NCBI GenBank assembly: GCA_945870315.1 | Contig: CAMBRR010000003.1 | Coordinates: forward strand, 21,696-85,695 | Direction: 5' to 3' | Source of the DNA: an uncultured Bacteroidales bacterium | GTDB taxonomy: Bacteria; Bacteroidota; Bacteroidia; Bacteroidales; UBA932 | Length of the DNA: 64,000 bases | Shown here: positions 37,628 through 48,004 of the stretch, one piece after another | How the letters are laid out: each line of letters opens with the position of its first letter | Position numbering within the stretch: the stretch's first letter is position 1 | The notes under the pieces: model-generated | What the model was told of the DNA's origin: nothing | The model's database searches: none | The model's input: the letters and a program-made list of their open reading frames with translations, nothing else | Made by a program: the position numbers and the translations under genes

Positions 37628-39397
37628 ATGTCGGATTATATAGTATCTGCACGAAAATACAGGCCTGATTCTTTCGGAACTCTGGTAGGTCAGGACACCA
37701 TTGCCAAGACGCTCAAGAATTCCATTTTGAGGGGACAATTGGCTCACGCCTATCTGTTTTGCGGTCCTCGTGGAGTGGGCAAGACCACTACTGCAAGGAT
37801 ATTTGCGAAAATGATTAACTGCTCCAATCCGTCACCGGAGATGGAGCCGTGCGGGGAGTGCGAGTCCTGCCGTTCCTTTGCCGAAGGTCGCTCCTACTGC
37901 ATCCACGAACTGGACGCAGCCTCCAACAATGGCGTAGAAGACATCAAGAGCCTGATGGAGCAGGTCAGGATACCGCCTCAGGTTGGAAAATACAGTGTAT
38001 ATATCATAGATGAGGTGCATATGCTCTCCTCACAGGCGTTCAATGCCTTCCTCAAGACATTGGAGGAGCCGCCTGCCCACGCAATTTTCATACTTGCCAC
38101 CACGGAAAAGCACAAAATTCTTCCGACCATCCTGTCCAGATGCCAGACCTATGATTTCAATCGAATCGGAGTCAATGACATAGTGAGCAACCTGAAGATG
38201 GTCGCATCCAAGGAAAACATTTCCATAGATGACGAATCCCTGCACGTGATTGCCCACAAGGCAGATGGAGCGATGAGGGATGCCCTTACCATATTCGACC
38301 AGACAGTTGCTTTCTGCGGTACAGATGTCAAATATCAGGATGTAATCCGCAACCTGAACGTTCTGGATTATGAATATAGTTTCTCCCTTGTGGAGAATTT
38401 TCTTGCAGGGGACTATCCAAAGGCATTGCTTACCTTTGATGAGATACTGACAAAGGGATTCAACGCCCTGCATTTTGTCGCAGCTCTTTCCTCTCATCTG
38501 AGGGATTTGGTGGTGAGCAAGAGCAACGGGCTGGATTCTCTTCTGGAACTGCCTCAGTCACTGAAAGAAAGATATAGAGAACAGGCAGGGCGATGTCCTA
38601 TGAAATTCCTGTACGATGCATTGAATATCACTACTCAGTGCGAGGCTTCATACAAGGCCAGCATCAACCAGAGGCTCCATATCGAGTTCACTCTGATGAA
38701 ACTTTGCTACCTGATAACCTCCCCTGCCCCGGCAGCTCAGGCCCCGGTCCAAACCCCGGTTCAGACACCAACTCCGGTTCAGGTTTCCTCGCCGGTTCAG
38801 GTTTCCTCGCCGGCACATGCAGTTCAGGCCCCGGCACCATCATCCCCGGCAGCATCATCCCCGGCGGCTGTTTCAACCCCTGCACCCGAGACAGAAGTCC
38901 AACGCGAAAGACGGCCACGTGCAGCCAGAAGCGCCTCTCATTCCAACCTCACGCTGAAAGGAGTTATGGAAGGAACCAGCGCAAGCAGCGAAACCACAGT
39001 GGTCACTGCCGACAAACCGGCCCCTGAAGAAGCCCAGATAAGACTTCACTGGAAAGAAATGGCCGGCACATATGCCGAGAAGCCTAGACTTTTCAACATG
39101 TTGAACAGTTGTACTCTTAAAATAGAAGACGATGACAAGGGACAGAAAATTGTGACCTTCTATGTCCTGAACATATCCCAGAAAGAATGGGTTGAGACCA
39201 AGTTGCTCCACGACCTTGAAGGCAACCTCAGACGGCTTTCCGGTTCCACCCGGATCGTACTCAAGGTGGATATCGTCCCTCAGGAAGAGAACCAGAAGGC
39301 TGAGGCTTATATGCCAAGTGAGCAGGCCAAAGAATTGATGTCATCAAACTCTGAAGTGAAGCAATTTGTTCAGGATTTTGGTCTGGATATCAAATAG
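37628..39397 (+). CDS. dnaX: DNA polymerase III subunits gamma/tau
   Basis: SARKYRPDSFGTLVGQDTIAKTLKNSI, CGPRGVGKTTTARIFAK, IDEVHMLSSQAFNAFLKTLEEPPAHAIFILATTE; Pro-rich linker. Confidence 0.96.
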   Translation: MSDYIVSARKYRPDSFGTLVGQDTIAKTLKNSILRGQLAHAYLFCGPRGVGKTTTARIFAKMINCSNPSPEMEPCGECESCRSFAEGRSYCIHELDAASNNGVEDIKSLMEQVRIPPQVGKYSVYIIDEVHMLSSQAFNAFLKTLEEPPAHAIFILATTEKHKILPTILSRCQTYDFNRIGVNDIVSNLKMVASKENISIDDESLHVIAHKADGAMRDALTIFDQTVAFCGTDVKYQDVIRNLNVLDYEYSFSLVENFLAGDYPKALLTFDEILTKGFNALHFVAALSSHLRDLVVSKSNGLDSLLELPQSLKERYREQAGRCPMKFLYDALNITTQCEASYKASINQRLHIEFTLMKLCYLITSPAPAAQAPVQTPVQTPTPVQVSSPVQVSSPAHAVQAPAPSSPAASSPAAVSTPAPETEVQRERRPRAARSASHSNLTLKGVMEGTSASSETTVVTADKPAPEEAQIRLHWKEMAGTYAEKPRLFNMLNSCTLKIEDDDKGQKIVTFYVLNISQKEWVETKLLHDLEGNLRRLSGSTRIVLKVDIVPQEENQKAEAYMPSEQAKELMSSNSEVKQFVQDFGLDIK

Positions 39398-39432
39398 ACC
39401 CTGCCGTATTTTACATTTAAACAAACAGTACA

Positions 39433-40230
39433 ATGAAACTCAGTTGCGAAAACCTTGTCAAAAAATATGGCCCGAGAACCGTCGTAAAAGGCGTTTCGAT
39501 GGAAGTTAAACAAGGAGAGATTGTGGGATTCCTCGGCCCTAACGGTGCTGGAAAGACGACCAGTTTCTATATGATAACTGGACTCATAGTACCCAATGCC
39601 GGCAGGATTTTCCTTGATGATGAGGACATTACCTCCCTGCCGATGTTCAAACGTGCGCAGAAAGGAGTCGGTTACCTTGCACAGGAAGCATCCGTATTCA
39701 GGCATATGAGCGTAGAGGACAATATAATGTCCGTGATGGAAATGTCCAAACAATTCACAAAAGCAGAGCGAAAAGAGCGTCTTGAGTCACTTCTGGATGA
39801 ATTCAACCTCCATAAAGTCAGGAAGAGCAAGGGAATCCAGTTGTCAGGAGGAGAGAGGAGAAGATGTGAGATTGCGAGGGCACTGGCCATAGATCCGAAA
39901 TTCATATTGCTGGACGAGCCATTCGCCGGAGTCGATCCGATTGCCGTTGAAGACATCCAGTACATCATCGCGAAACTCAAATATAAGAATATCGGTGTCA
40001 TTATCACCGACCACAATGTAGGCGAGACACTGGCAATCATTGACAGGGCATACCTTTTGTACGAAGGCTCCATCCTGCAGAGCGGCACCCCTGAAGAATT
40101 GGCCGGTGACGAAGAGGTAAGGACAAAATATCTCGGTTCAAACTTCGTCCTGAAGCGTTCAGATGCGTTCCTCAGGGCCGAAGCAGGTGGGCCGCAGAGG
40201 ATAAACACCAAAACAGATACAGAACAATAA
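39433..40230 (+). CDS. lptB: Lipopolysaccharide export ABC ATPase
   Basis: GFLGPNGAGKTTSFYMITGLI, LSGGERRRCEIARALAIDPKFILLDEPFAGVDPIAVEDIQ, ITDHNV. Confidence 0.95.
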   Translation: MKLSCENLVKKYGPRTVVKGVSMEVKQGEIVGFLGPNGAGKTTSFYMITGLIVPNAGRIFLDDEDITSLPMFKRAQKGVGYLAQEASVFRHMSVEDNIMSVMEMSKQFTKAERKERLESLLDEFNLHKVRKSKGIQLSGGERRRCEIARALAIDPKFILLDEPFAGVDPIAVEDIQYIIAKLKYKNIGVIITDHNVGETLAIIDRAYLLYEGSILQSGTPEELAGDEEVRTKYLGSNFVLKRSDAFLRAEAGGPQRINTKTDTEQ

Positions 40231-40245
40231 TTGAGGAATATACGA

Positions 40246-41100
40246 ATGAGAAGATTCTTTATCAGCCTGCTTGTGGCTCTCGTGCTCCCGCTGGTAGCCG
40301 GCGCCCAGGCTCAAATCAACACAAAGAAAGTCAAAATCAGCGATTTCACAGAAAAAATCACAAAAGTGGTACTGTCCGGAAATTCTTTCTTCGACAGCTA
40401 CTTCCAGGAAGAGATAAGTTCCAGATGGAGGGTTTCGCCATATGAGTTCTGCACACTTGAAGAATTTGAAACCCTCAAGACTGATGACAATTACTACTTT
40501 TTGCTGACGACCAAAGGGCAGTTCCGCAAGGAAAAAGAACCGGGGCTTCAGTTCCTTGTATTGGCCAAGGGGGGCAAGGCTGCCGAAGAAGGCATTTCAT
40601 CAATGCTTGAGATAGTAAGCCTTCCATATGCTTCAGCCGAAAATCCTTCAGGCCGTGAGTTGGTGGTTATGCCGATTTTCCTGGACATCATACAGCACTA
40701 TGCTGTGGATTCGATGGACAAGGACATCAGTGCCTACACAGGTCTTTCCAGCTATACTGTCAATCTGTCCAAATCCGGCAACAAAAAGATTGTCTTCTCC
40801 GAAGACGACCTGAGCGGTGAAGTGACGGAAGAGATAATCAGCACATATTTTGACAAGAATATGTGTACTGCACAGGAGAACGATGCCGACAATATTTTCA
40901 TCAACGGAACCCCTGACATCCTGGTTAGTTACGTAGCGGCCCCAACCGATCCCCAGAATGGTTCATATTGCTACAAGATGCTCATAGACAGCCAGACACA
41001 CGAGTTGTACTACTATCGTAAACACCGGATTAGCAAGAAATACGGACGCGGTTTCCTTCCTGAAGACATAAAACGAATCAGTTCAGCCCATTCCAAATAA
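40246..41100 (+). CDS. Conserved hypothetical secreted protein
   Basis: Signal peptide MRRFFISLLVALVLPLVAGAQAQ; ORF sits between lptB and M16 peptidase with tight spacing. Confidence 0.75.
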   Translation: MRRFFISLLVALVLPLVAGAQAQINTKKVKISDFTEKITKVVLSGNSFFDSYFQEEISSRWRVSPYEFCTLEEFETLKTDDNYYFLLTTKGQFRKEKEPGLQFLVLAKGGKAAEEGISSMLEIVSLPYASAENPSGRELVVMPIFLDIIQHYAVDSMDKDISAYTGLSSYTVNLSKSGNKKIVFSEDDLSGEVTEEIISTYFDKNMCTAQENDADNIFINGTPDILVSYVAAPTDPQNGSYCYKMLIDSQTHELYYYRKHRISKKYGRGFLPEDIKRISSAHSK

Positions 41101-41103
41101 CAG

Positions 41104-42348
41104 ATGATCAGCGGAACAACCAAAGCAGGGATGCAGTACGCAGTCAAACGAAGTTCCTCACCTGTAAGTTACTGCGCTCTCAGCATCAAATGCGGTACAA
41201 GGGATGAGGAAGGGTGGCACAGCGGGATAGCCCATTTCACGGAACATACCATATTCAAGGGTACTGCGCACAAGTCTGCCTCCAAAATCAACAGCTATCT
41301 TGACAGGCTTGGCGGTGAGCTCAATGCATTCACCACCAAGGAGGAGATTGTATTCCACGCCACTGTATTGAAAGAGGACCTGAAAAAAGCTGCCTCTCTG
41401 TTGATGGAACTTGCCACTTGCCCGACATTCCCTCAGAACGAGGTGTGCACGGAAAAGAGCGTTGTAATCGATGAAATCAATTCCTACAAGGACAGTCCCT
41501 CTGAAGATATATATGACAAGTTCGAGGAGATGCTTTTTGAGGGCCATCCCCTCGGAAGACCTATTCTCGGGACAGCCGCCAGCGTCAAAAAGATTACGCC
41601 GGAGGAACTCTCAAGGTTCAGGAAAGAGAAGTTCCAGAGCGGAAAGATGGCCTTCACCATTGTTGCGAATGTGGATGAAAGGAAGTTGGAAGCATTGGCC
41701 AACAGCCTCTCCGAGCAGTTCTTTCCTGAGATGGTAATCGCATCCGATAGCAATGTCACGGAGGCCTCGATAACGGATTTTCGCAGAAGCCTTCCCCCTT
41801 TTGACCTTAGCATCAACAAGCATAATCACCAGGCCAACTGCGTCATTGGCAACACTGGTCCATCCCTATACAAAACACAGGAAAGGCTTGCCACTGTACT
41901 TCTGTGCAACATTCTTGGCGGGCCTGCCTCAAATTCGATTCTCAACTCAGTACTTAGGGAGAAGAACGGCTGGGTTTATGGGGTAGAATGCACCTACACC
42001 CAATATGCGGACACCGGTATCGTGACCATCTGCATTGGGTGCGACAAGGACAACCTGGACAAATGCGTCGAGGCGACGATGAAAGAAATTCTCAAGTTGC
42101 AGTCTTCCCCTCTGTCTGAAAGGAAGTTGCGAGAGGCAAAGAAACAGTTACTGGGGCAATTGGCTATAAGTTCGGACAATGGGGAAACTCAGTGTCTGTC
42201 TATGGGCAAGAGCCTGATGTCGTGGAGGATGGTCACTCCTGATGACCAGGTGCGCAAGAGCATCGAGGGAATCACTGCTGAAGAGGTCCAAAGGATGGCC
42301 ATCGAGATTTTCGACAAGGAAAAATTGTGCAAACTGATATATCTCTGA
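41104..42348 (+). CDS. M16 family zinc peptidase
   Basis: HFTEHTIFKGT (HxxEH), LNAFTTKEEIVFHATVL, VIDEINSYKDSPSEDIYDKFEEMLFEGHPLGRPILG. Confidence 0.93.
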   Translation: MISGTTKAGMQYAVKRSSSPVSYCALSIKCGTRDEEGWHSGIAHFTEHTIFKGTAHKSASKINSYLDRLGGELNAFTTKEEIVFHATVLKEDLKKAASLLMELATCPTFPQNEVCTEKSVVIDEINSYKDSPSEDIYDKFEEMLFEGHPLGRPILGTAASVKKITPEELSRFRKEKFQSGKMAFTIVANVDERKLEALANSLSEQFFPEMVIASDSNVTEASITDFRRSLPPFDLSINKHNHQANCVIGNTGPSLYKTQERLATVLLCNILGGPASNSILNSVLREKNGWVYGVECTYTQYADTGIVTICIGCDKDNLDKCVEATMKEILKLQSSPLSERKLREAKKQLLGQLAISSDNGETQCLSMGKSLMSWRMVTPDDQVRKSIEGITAEEVQRMAIEIFDKEKLCKLIYL

Positions 42349-42349
42349 T

Positions 42350-42988
42350 ATGGAAATATACGACTATATCGATTCCCATTCATCTAAGGCTTCTGAAGCT
42401 TTGGACTGGGTTGTCAGACAGACTCACCTGAGGACCAATCACGCCAGAATGCTCTCTGGAAGAGTTCAGGGAGAATTCCTGAAGATTCTTGTGCAGATAA
42501 GCGGGGCATCCCGGGTTCTGGAACTCGGAACTTTTACCGGATACTCGGCCATCTGTCTTGCCAGCGGCCTGCCTGAAGGAGGCCATCTTGACACGCTTGA
42601 GCTCAATGACGAGCTGGAGGATGTCATCCTGGAAGGTTTCGAAAGGGCGGGCGTATCAGAGAAAATCACTCTTCATCTTGGAGACTGCAAACAGACTCTT
42701 GAGAGGATGCGTAAAGAAGGGACTCCGGAATATGACATCGTCTATATGGATGCCAATAAGAGGGAGTACAGTGAGTACTATGAACTTGTGTTCGACCTTG
42801 TCCGTCACGGAGGGCTGATTCTTGCAGATAATGTCTTATGGGACGGGAAAGTCTGCCAGGAACCGCTCCCCCAGGACAAACAGACGGTATCAATAGCACG
42901 CTTCAACGATATGGTCGCCTCCGATACACGCGTAGAATCCCTGATTCTCCCCCTGCGCGACGGCCTCACCCTCATCCGCAAACTCTAG
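42350..42988 (+). CDS. Class I SAM-dependent O-methyltransferase
   Basis: VLELGTFTGYSAICLASGL, DIVYMDANKREYSEYYELV, LILADNVLWDGKV. Confidence 0.92.
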   Translation: MEIYDYIDSHSSKASEALDWVVRQTHLRTNHARMLSGRVQGEFLKILVQISGASRVLELGTFTGYSAICLASGLPEGGHLDTLELNDELEDVILEGFERAGVSEKITLHLGDCKQTLERMRKEGTPEYDIVYMDANKREYSEYYELVFDLVRHGGLILADNVLWDGKVCQEPLPQDKQTVSIARFNDMVASDTRVESLILPLRDGLTLIRKL

Positions 42989-43029
42989 TGTTCACGTTTT
43001 TTTGACAATTTCTTCCTTGCAAGGTGCTT

Positions 43030-44343
43030 TTACTGACGGGTGATGCGGGCGCCGAGGGCGTTGAGGCGCAGGTCGATGTCTTCATAGCCGCGGTCTATCT
43101 GGTCGATGTTGCTGATAACGCTGGTGCCTTTGGCAGACATCGCCGCAATCAGCAGTGCGATTCCGGCACGAATATCAGGAGAAGACATATTCCCGGCACG
43201 AAGACAGTAGTTGTGGTCGTGACCAATTACCACGGCGCGGTGAGGATCGCAGAGGATAATCTGCGCACCCATATCTATGAGTTTGTCAACAAAGAACAGC
43301 CTGCTCTCGAACATCTTCTGATGAATGAGCACACTCCCCTTGCACTGGGTAGCCACAACAAGCATAACACTCAGAAGGTCAGGCGTAAGCCCAGGCCAAG
43401 GCGCATCGGCAAGCGTCATTATGGAACCGTCGAGGAAGGACTCAATCACATAGCTCTCCTGCTCAGGTACAAATATATCGTCACCCCTCTGCTCCAGTTG
43501 AACACCAAGCCTGCGGAAAGACTCGGGAATGATGCCGAGATTATCGTAGGAAACATCCTTTATGGTAATGGAACTGCGATTGAGAGCAGCCATACCTATG
43601 AAGGAACCAACGTCAATCATATCTGGCAGAATCTTATGAGCAGTTCCACTCAATCTGGATACGCCCTTGATTTTGAGCATATTGGATCCAATACCCTCAA
43701 TATTTGCCCCCATTGAAACCAACATTCTGGACAACTGCTGGATATATGGTTCACAAGCAGCGTTGTAGATGGTCGTCTCCCCCTCCGCAAGTACGGAGGC
43801 CATCAGGATGTTTGCAGTTCCGGTGACAGACGCCTCATCCAGAAGCATATAGCAGCCAGTCAGATGACTGCCCTGAGGGACTTGAAGAAAGAAAGCCTTC
43901 TTGGAGGAATCGTAATCCTGTACGGCTCCAAGTTTCATCATTCCGAGAATATGGGTGTCAACTCTTCGACGACCAATCTTATCACCTCCCGGCTTCGGGA
44001 AATATGCCTTGCCAAAACGCGCCAGAAGCGGTCCCACTACCATCACCGAGCCACGAAGCTGAGCACATTTCGCAACGAAATCGGCGCTTGCAATATATTC
44101 AGTATCAATATTGTCAGCCTTGAATGAATACACTCCCTTTTCAAGCCTTTCAACCTTCACTCCCATTCCCTCCAGAAGAAGAATAAGGTTCTTGACATCC
44201 AAGATTTCAGGAATATTGGAAATTACGACCTCCTCATCAGTCAGAAGTGCCGCACTGATTACTTCAAGAGCTTCATTCTTTGCTCCCTGAGGACGGATAG
44301 TCCCGCTAAGTTTATGTCCACCTTCAACTACAAATGATCCCAT
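43030..44343 (-). CDS. murA: UDP-N-acetylglucosamine 1-carboxyvinyltransferase
   Basis: LSGTIRPQGAKNEALEVISAALLT, GGDKIGRRRVDTHI, APWPGLTPDLLSVMLV, GFDxR-like end region. Confidence 0.93.
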   Translation of the reverse strand: MGSFVVEGGHKLSGTIRPQGAKNEALEVISAALLTDEEVVISNIPEILDVKNLILLLEGMGVKVERLEKGVYSFKADNIDTEYIASADFVAKCAQLRGSVMVVGPLLARFGKAYFPKPGGDKIGRRRVDTHILGMMKLGAVQDYDSSKKAFFLQVPQGSHLTGCYMLLDEASVTGTANILMASVLAEGETTIYNAACEPYIQQLSRMLVSMGANIEGIGSNMLKIKGVSRLSGTAHKILPDMIDVGSFIGMAALNRSSITIKDVSYDNLGIIPESFRRLGVQLEQRGDDIFVPEQESYVIESFLDGSIMTLADAPWPGLTPDLLSVMLVVATQCKGSVLIHQKMFESRLFFVDKLIDMGAQIILCDPHRAVVIGHDHNYCLRAGNMSSPDIRAGIALLIAAMSAKGTSVISNIDQIDRGYEDIDLRLNALGARITRQ

Positions 44344-44347
44344 ATTA

Positions 44348-45940
44348 CTATTCTATTGTTATTCTGCCATCAAGAGCCGACTCAACATTTTTACCATTGG
44401 CAGTGAGCCATCTTATATAATCTGCCATCAGGTCATATATTATTTGCGATGAATCTTTACGGACAAGATAATCCCCCGTCCCGTACCTTGCATTATTTAC
44501 AACATAGTCCAAAGTAGCAACAATATATGTATTGCCATCCTCAATTTGCCTGCCATTGACTGTCACCGATTTGACTTTTCCATCCTTGATGACAAGCCGG
44601 ACACCGGCATTAATTGGCATTCCCCCCGAAGCGGCGACCTCAGAAAATAGATTCTTCAGCGCCGTTCCTGTCATTTCCAGCACAGTAAGCTGATTGTCAA
44701 ATGGATAGACGGAGAAAACATCTCCCAAGGTCACAGGCCCTCTGTAAATGTATGAACGAAGTCCACCTGTATTATATAAAGTAACATCCGGTTTGGAGCC
44801 ATGCAGTTGCTCGCACATCCAAGAAAGCGCATCTGCCGTAAAATTGCCCAGTTTGCTCTCCGGTGTGCCTTTGGTCATATCCTCAGGAGCATAGCCGATT
44901 ACCTCCTCCATTTTCTCCGCCAGAGTGCCAGCATAGGTGGAAATTGTAGCAGCAAAGGCCTCGTCAACCTTGGCATCAAGCCTGCTGTCAACAGGAATGA
45001 GTCTGTATTTGAATGACTTATTACCATCTTTGTCAATCTTTATCTTTGAATAGCCAAGGCATATTCCCTTGCTTCCAGTCTGCACTATAGGGACATTTAT
45101 CTCATCCAGATTCCGAACATAATAGGCCTCATTGAGGAAGGTATGGGAATGTCCTCCGACTATCATGTCTATATTGCGGGTATTCTTTGCTATCCCGCTA
45201 TCCATATATTTGACCCCCGTATCCTTAGAAAAGCCAAGATGGGACAAGGCAATCACGATATCCGCGCCATCCTCCTTCAACTTGCCGGCAAGCTGGTCCG
45301 CAACATCAATGGCATTGAACCATACAACCCCCTCACAAGCACTAGGATCCACAAGATTCAGTAGCCTCACATTCAGACCGATGAAACCCACATTCACATC
45401 CCCGGCCTTCAAGATTACCGAAGATTTCACATACTGAGAAAGAGATGTGTTGGAAAAATCATAATTGGAAGCCACTACCGGTACCTTGCTCATTGAAAGC
45501 ATATCTCCCAGCCCAACCATCTTCTTATCAAACTCGTGATTTCCCAAAGTGCGGACATCATATCCAAGTTCGTCCAGCACCATCATCTCTACAATCCCGT
45601 TCAGACAGCTAAAATAATACGTTCCCTGGACCAAATCTCCCGAATCTGTCAGCAAGACTGACGGTTCCACAGCTTTAACACTATCAATCAATGCCTTAAG
45701 TCTTACAACTCCACCTCTGTCTGCATTGTATGACGCATCCTTGGAAGTTGGCTCAATCTGGCTATGGAAGTCATTTGTAAAAAGCAGGACGAACTCCCGG
45801 TCTCCGGGTTTATCTTCTGGTTTCTCCTCGGGGTTATCTTCGGGTTTATTAACCTGATTGTTCTGATTGCCAAGATTCAAGAAGTCCTGACAGGAAAGGA
45901 CAGAGAGAATAATTAGGAAAAATGATAATAATTTCTTCAT
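44348..45940 (-). CDS. 5'-nucleotidase / 2',3'-cyclic phosphodiesterase family lipoprotein
   Basis: Lipobox SVLSC, acidic linker NPEEKPEDKPGD, LLFTNDFHSQIEP, TLGNHEFDKK, VGGHSHTFL, 5'-nucleotidase C domain YNTGGLRSYIYRGPVTLGDVFSVYPFDN. Confidence 0.92.
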   Translation of the reverse strand: MKKLLSFFLIILSVLSCQDFLNLGNQNNQVNKPEDNPEEKPEDKPGDREFVLLFTNDFHSQIEPTSKDASYNADRGGVVRLKALIDSVKAVEPSVLLTDSGDLVQGTYYFSCLNGIVEMMVLDELGYDVRTLGNHEFDKKMVGLGDMLSMSKVPVVASNYDFSNTSLSQYVKSSVILKAGDVNVGFIGLNVRLLNLVDPSACEGVVWFNAIDVADQLAGKLKEDGADIVIALSHLGFSKDTGVKYMDSGIAKNTRNIDMIVGGHSHTFLNEAYYVRNLDEINVPIVQTGSKGICLGYSKIKIDKDGNKSFKYRLIPVDSRLDAKVDEAFAATISTYAGTLAEKMEEVIGYAPEDMTKGTPESKLGNFTADALSWMCEQLHGSKPDVTLYNTGGLRSYIYRGPVTLGDVFSVYPFDNQLTVLEMTGTALKNLFSEVAASGGMPINAGVRLVIKDGKVKSVTVNGRQIEDGNTYIVATLDYVVNNARYGTGDYLVRKDSSQIIYDLMADYIRWLTANGKNVESALDGRITIE

Positions 45941-45951
45941 AATGGGCTAGT

Positions 45952-47052
45952 TTAGATATGCTCCACCTCAGGAGAAAGCGTAATGCCGAATTTATCTTCT
46001 ACGGATGCAATGATGCGCTTTTCAAGGCCGATGATTTCCTCTGGGAAAGCATCGCCTGTAAAATTGACAAGAACCAGCGGCTGTTTTGACCAGACTGCCG
46101 CGCCACCCATTCTGCGGCCTTTCCATCCGCACCTTTCAATCAGCCAGGCAGCTGGGATTTTCACCATTCCGCCTTCAAGGTCATAATGCGGAACGTCAAT
46201 CCCCGGGAACTCCGACGCCGCAACCTTTACAACCCGCTCATAAACAGAGCTTTCCACCACTGGATTCTTAAAGAAACTGCCCGCGCTTCCGACAGAAGCC
46301 ACATCAGGCAACTTCTCGGAACGAATTTTCAAAACTGTATTCCGTACAAGAAGCGGAGTAATCTTGCCTCCAGCCGCTGACAAATTGACAGCCTGCTCAA
46401 GATGTCCGTATCCTAGTTTTGGGCCGCCGTCGCAACTGAGGCGGAACACCACGTGGGTGACGATGAAGCGTCCTCTGTAGTCAGGATGCTTGAAAACGGA
46501 GTCCCGATAACCGTAGCCGCAATCCTCCACATCGAAATGCACAAACTCTTCTTCCTGAAGGTCATAGCAATATACCGTGCGGATGACATCCTTAACCTCA
46601 ACCCCATAGGCACCTATATTCTGGACAGCGGAAGCTCCCACTTCACCCGGAATCCCGGAAAGATTCTCCACGCCCCACAACCCCTGCTCAGCAGCCCATT
46701 TGCAGAAATCATCGAACACAACGCCCGCACCGACGGAAACTTCAATCTGTTCGCCCCTGTTCCTTACCTGATCCAGAACATTTTCCAAAGAGCCATCTTC
46801 TTCGGAGTTCTGCAGATTTCCTGCAAGAATTTCAATGAATTGAATCCGGGAATGAAGTACAGTTCCCTTGAAATCATCAGTAAAAAGCAGATTGCTTCCG
46901 CCTCCGATATGCAAGACAGGCCTCGGGAGTCCTTCCAAATCAATCTCCACAAGGTCCGCAACCGAATCATATTCAACAAAAGCTCTGGCCTTGACCTTCA
47001 TTCTGAAGGTGTTCATATTGGTCAAATCCTTATGATATTCCGTTTTAAGCAT
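45952..47052 (-). CDS. murB: UDP-N-acetylmuramate dehydrogenase
   Basis: HIGGGSNLLFTDDFKGTVLH, VENLSGIPGEVGASAVQNIGAYGVEVKD, VASVGSAGSFFKNPVV. Confidence 0.95.
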   Translation of the reverse strand: MLKTEYHKDLTNMNTFRMKVKARAFVEYDSVADLVEIDLEGLPRPVLHIGGGSNLLFTDDFKGTVLHSRIQFIEILAGNLQNSEEDGSLENVLDQVRNRGEQIEVSVGAGVVFDDFCKWAAEQGLWGVENLSGIPGEVGASAVQNIGAYGVEVKDVIRTVYCYDLQEEEFVHFDVEDCGYGYRDSVFKHPDYRGRFIVTHVVFRLSCDGGPKLGYGHLEQAVNLSAAGGKITPLLVRNTVLKIRSEKLPDVASVGSAGSFFKNPVVESSVYERVVKVAASEFPGIDVPHYDLEGGMVKIPAAWLIERCGWKGRRMGGAAVWSKQPLVLVNFTGDAFPEEIIGLEKRIIASVEDKFGITLSPEVEHI

Positions 47053-47296
47053 AGTAAATGTGTTTTACGGCCCAGGGCTTAGGCAAGCCAACGCACCAAA
47101 TAGCGAATTTACTAATATTTTTGAAACTGGGAAAAAAATATTGTCATACCAGAAGGTTTCCAGTTCATAATAATGAAAACTATTTTCCAAGAGGATGTTA
47201 TAATTATCCAAATAGTCGCATAATTATCCTTTCTGTATGAAAATGGAGTCATTTTTGTTGTCAAAAAGGGATTTTTGAATAAAGGATATTTTTAAT

Positions 47297-48004
47297 ATGG
47301 AAACACACAAAGCTGACGCAGTCAGGATACAGACATCTATCCTGAATGCACTTGAAAAGAAAGTTCTGGTATGGCTTGCAGAGCGCCAGCCAAAATGGAT
47401 GACATCGGATATTCTAACTTATATCGGTACCTTCGGCGCAGCAATCGTAGCCCTTGGATACATCCTGTCGGTATGGAATATCAACTTCCTGTGGCTCAGC
47501 TCATTGGGCTTTATCATCAATTGGTACGGAGACTCTTTGGACGGCACTCTCGCCAGAGTGCGCCAGACTCAAAGGCCTATCTATGGCTACTACCTCGACC
47601 ACACCATCGACACCATCAACGAAGTGATGATTTTCATCGGAGTCGGTCTGTCGGGACTGATGCACGTCGAAATAGCTATGTTTGCGCTGATTCTTTACCT
47701 GTTGATGACCGTCAATGTCAGCATCAATGCCCATCTGAAGAAAGAATTCAAGCTGACATATGCCAGTATGGGGCCTACTGAGTTCAGGATCATCATGATA
47801 ATCATCAACACTCTGTTCGCTCTCATCACCCCTTTGAGGGAATTCTCCAGCAGTTTCACTCTTCTTGGTCACGAATTCACTTTCAAGGCATTGGACTATA
47901 TCGGCATAGTCATCGTCATCATCCTCGTCATCCTGCATCTGAGTACTGTAATAAAGGACATCAAGGGATACGCAAAGATGGACCCGATGCCAAGAAAAGA
48001 TTAG
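47297..48004 (+). CDS. CDP-alcohol phosphatidyltransferase family protein
   Basis: [36 protein letters not shown] matches DG(x)2AR(x)8G(x)3D(x)3D. Confidence 0.92.
   Translation: METHKADAVRIQTSILNALEKKVLVWLAERQPKWMTSDILTYIGTFGAAIVALGYILSVWNINFLWLSSLGFIINWYGDSLDGTLARVRQTQRPIYGYYLDHTIDTINEVMIFIGVGLSGLMHVEIAMFALILYLLMTVNVSINAHLKKEFKLTYASMGPTEFRIIMIIINTLFALITPLREFSSSFTLLGHEFTFKALDYIGIVIVIILVILHLSTVIKDIKGYAKMDPMPRKD

Noticed and set aside
38593-39027. 144-aa alternate-frame ORF in dnaX with Gly/Ser/Pro repeats
   Set aside because: Product of the repetitive dnaX linker read out of frame.
37628-39397. Programmed frameshift in dnaX giving gamma
   Set aside because: No A-AAA-AAG-type slippery heptamer with following hairpin was spotted by eye; cannot exclude other mechanisms.
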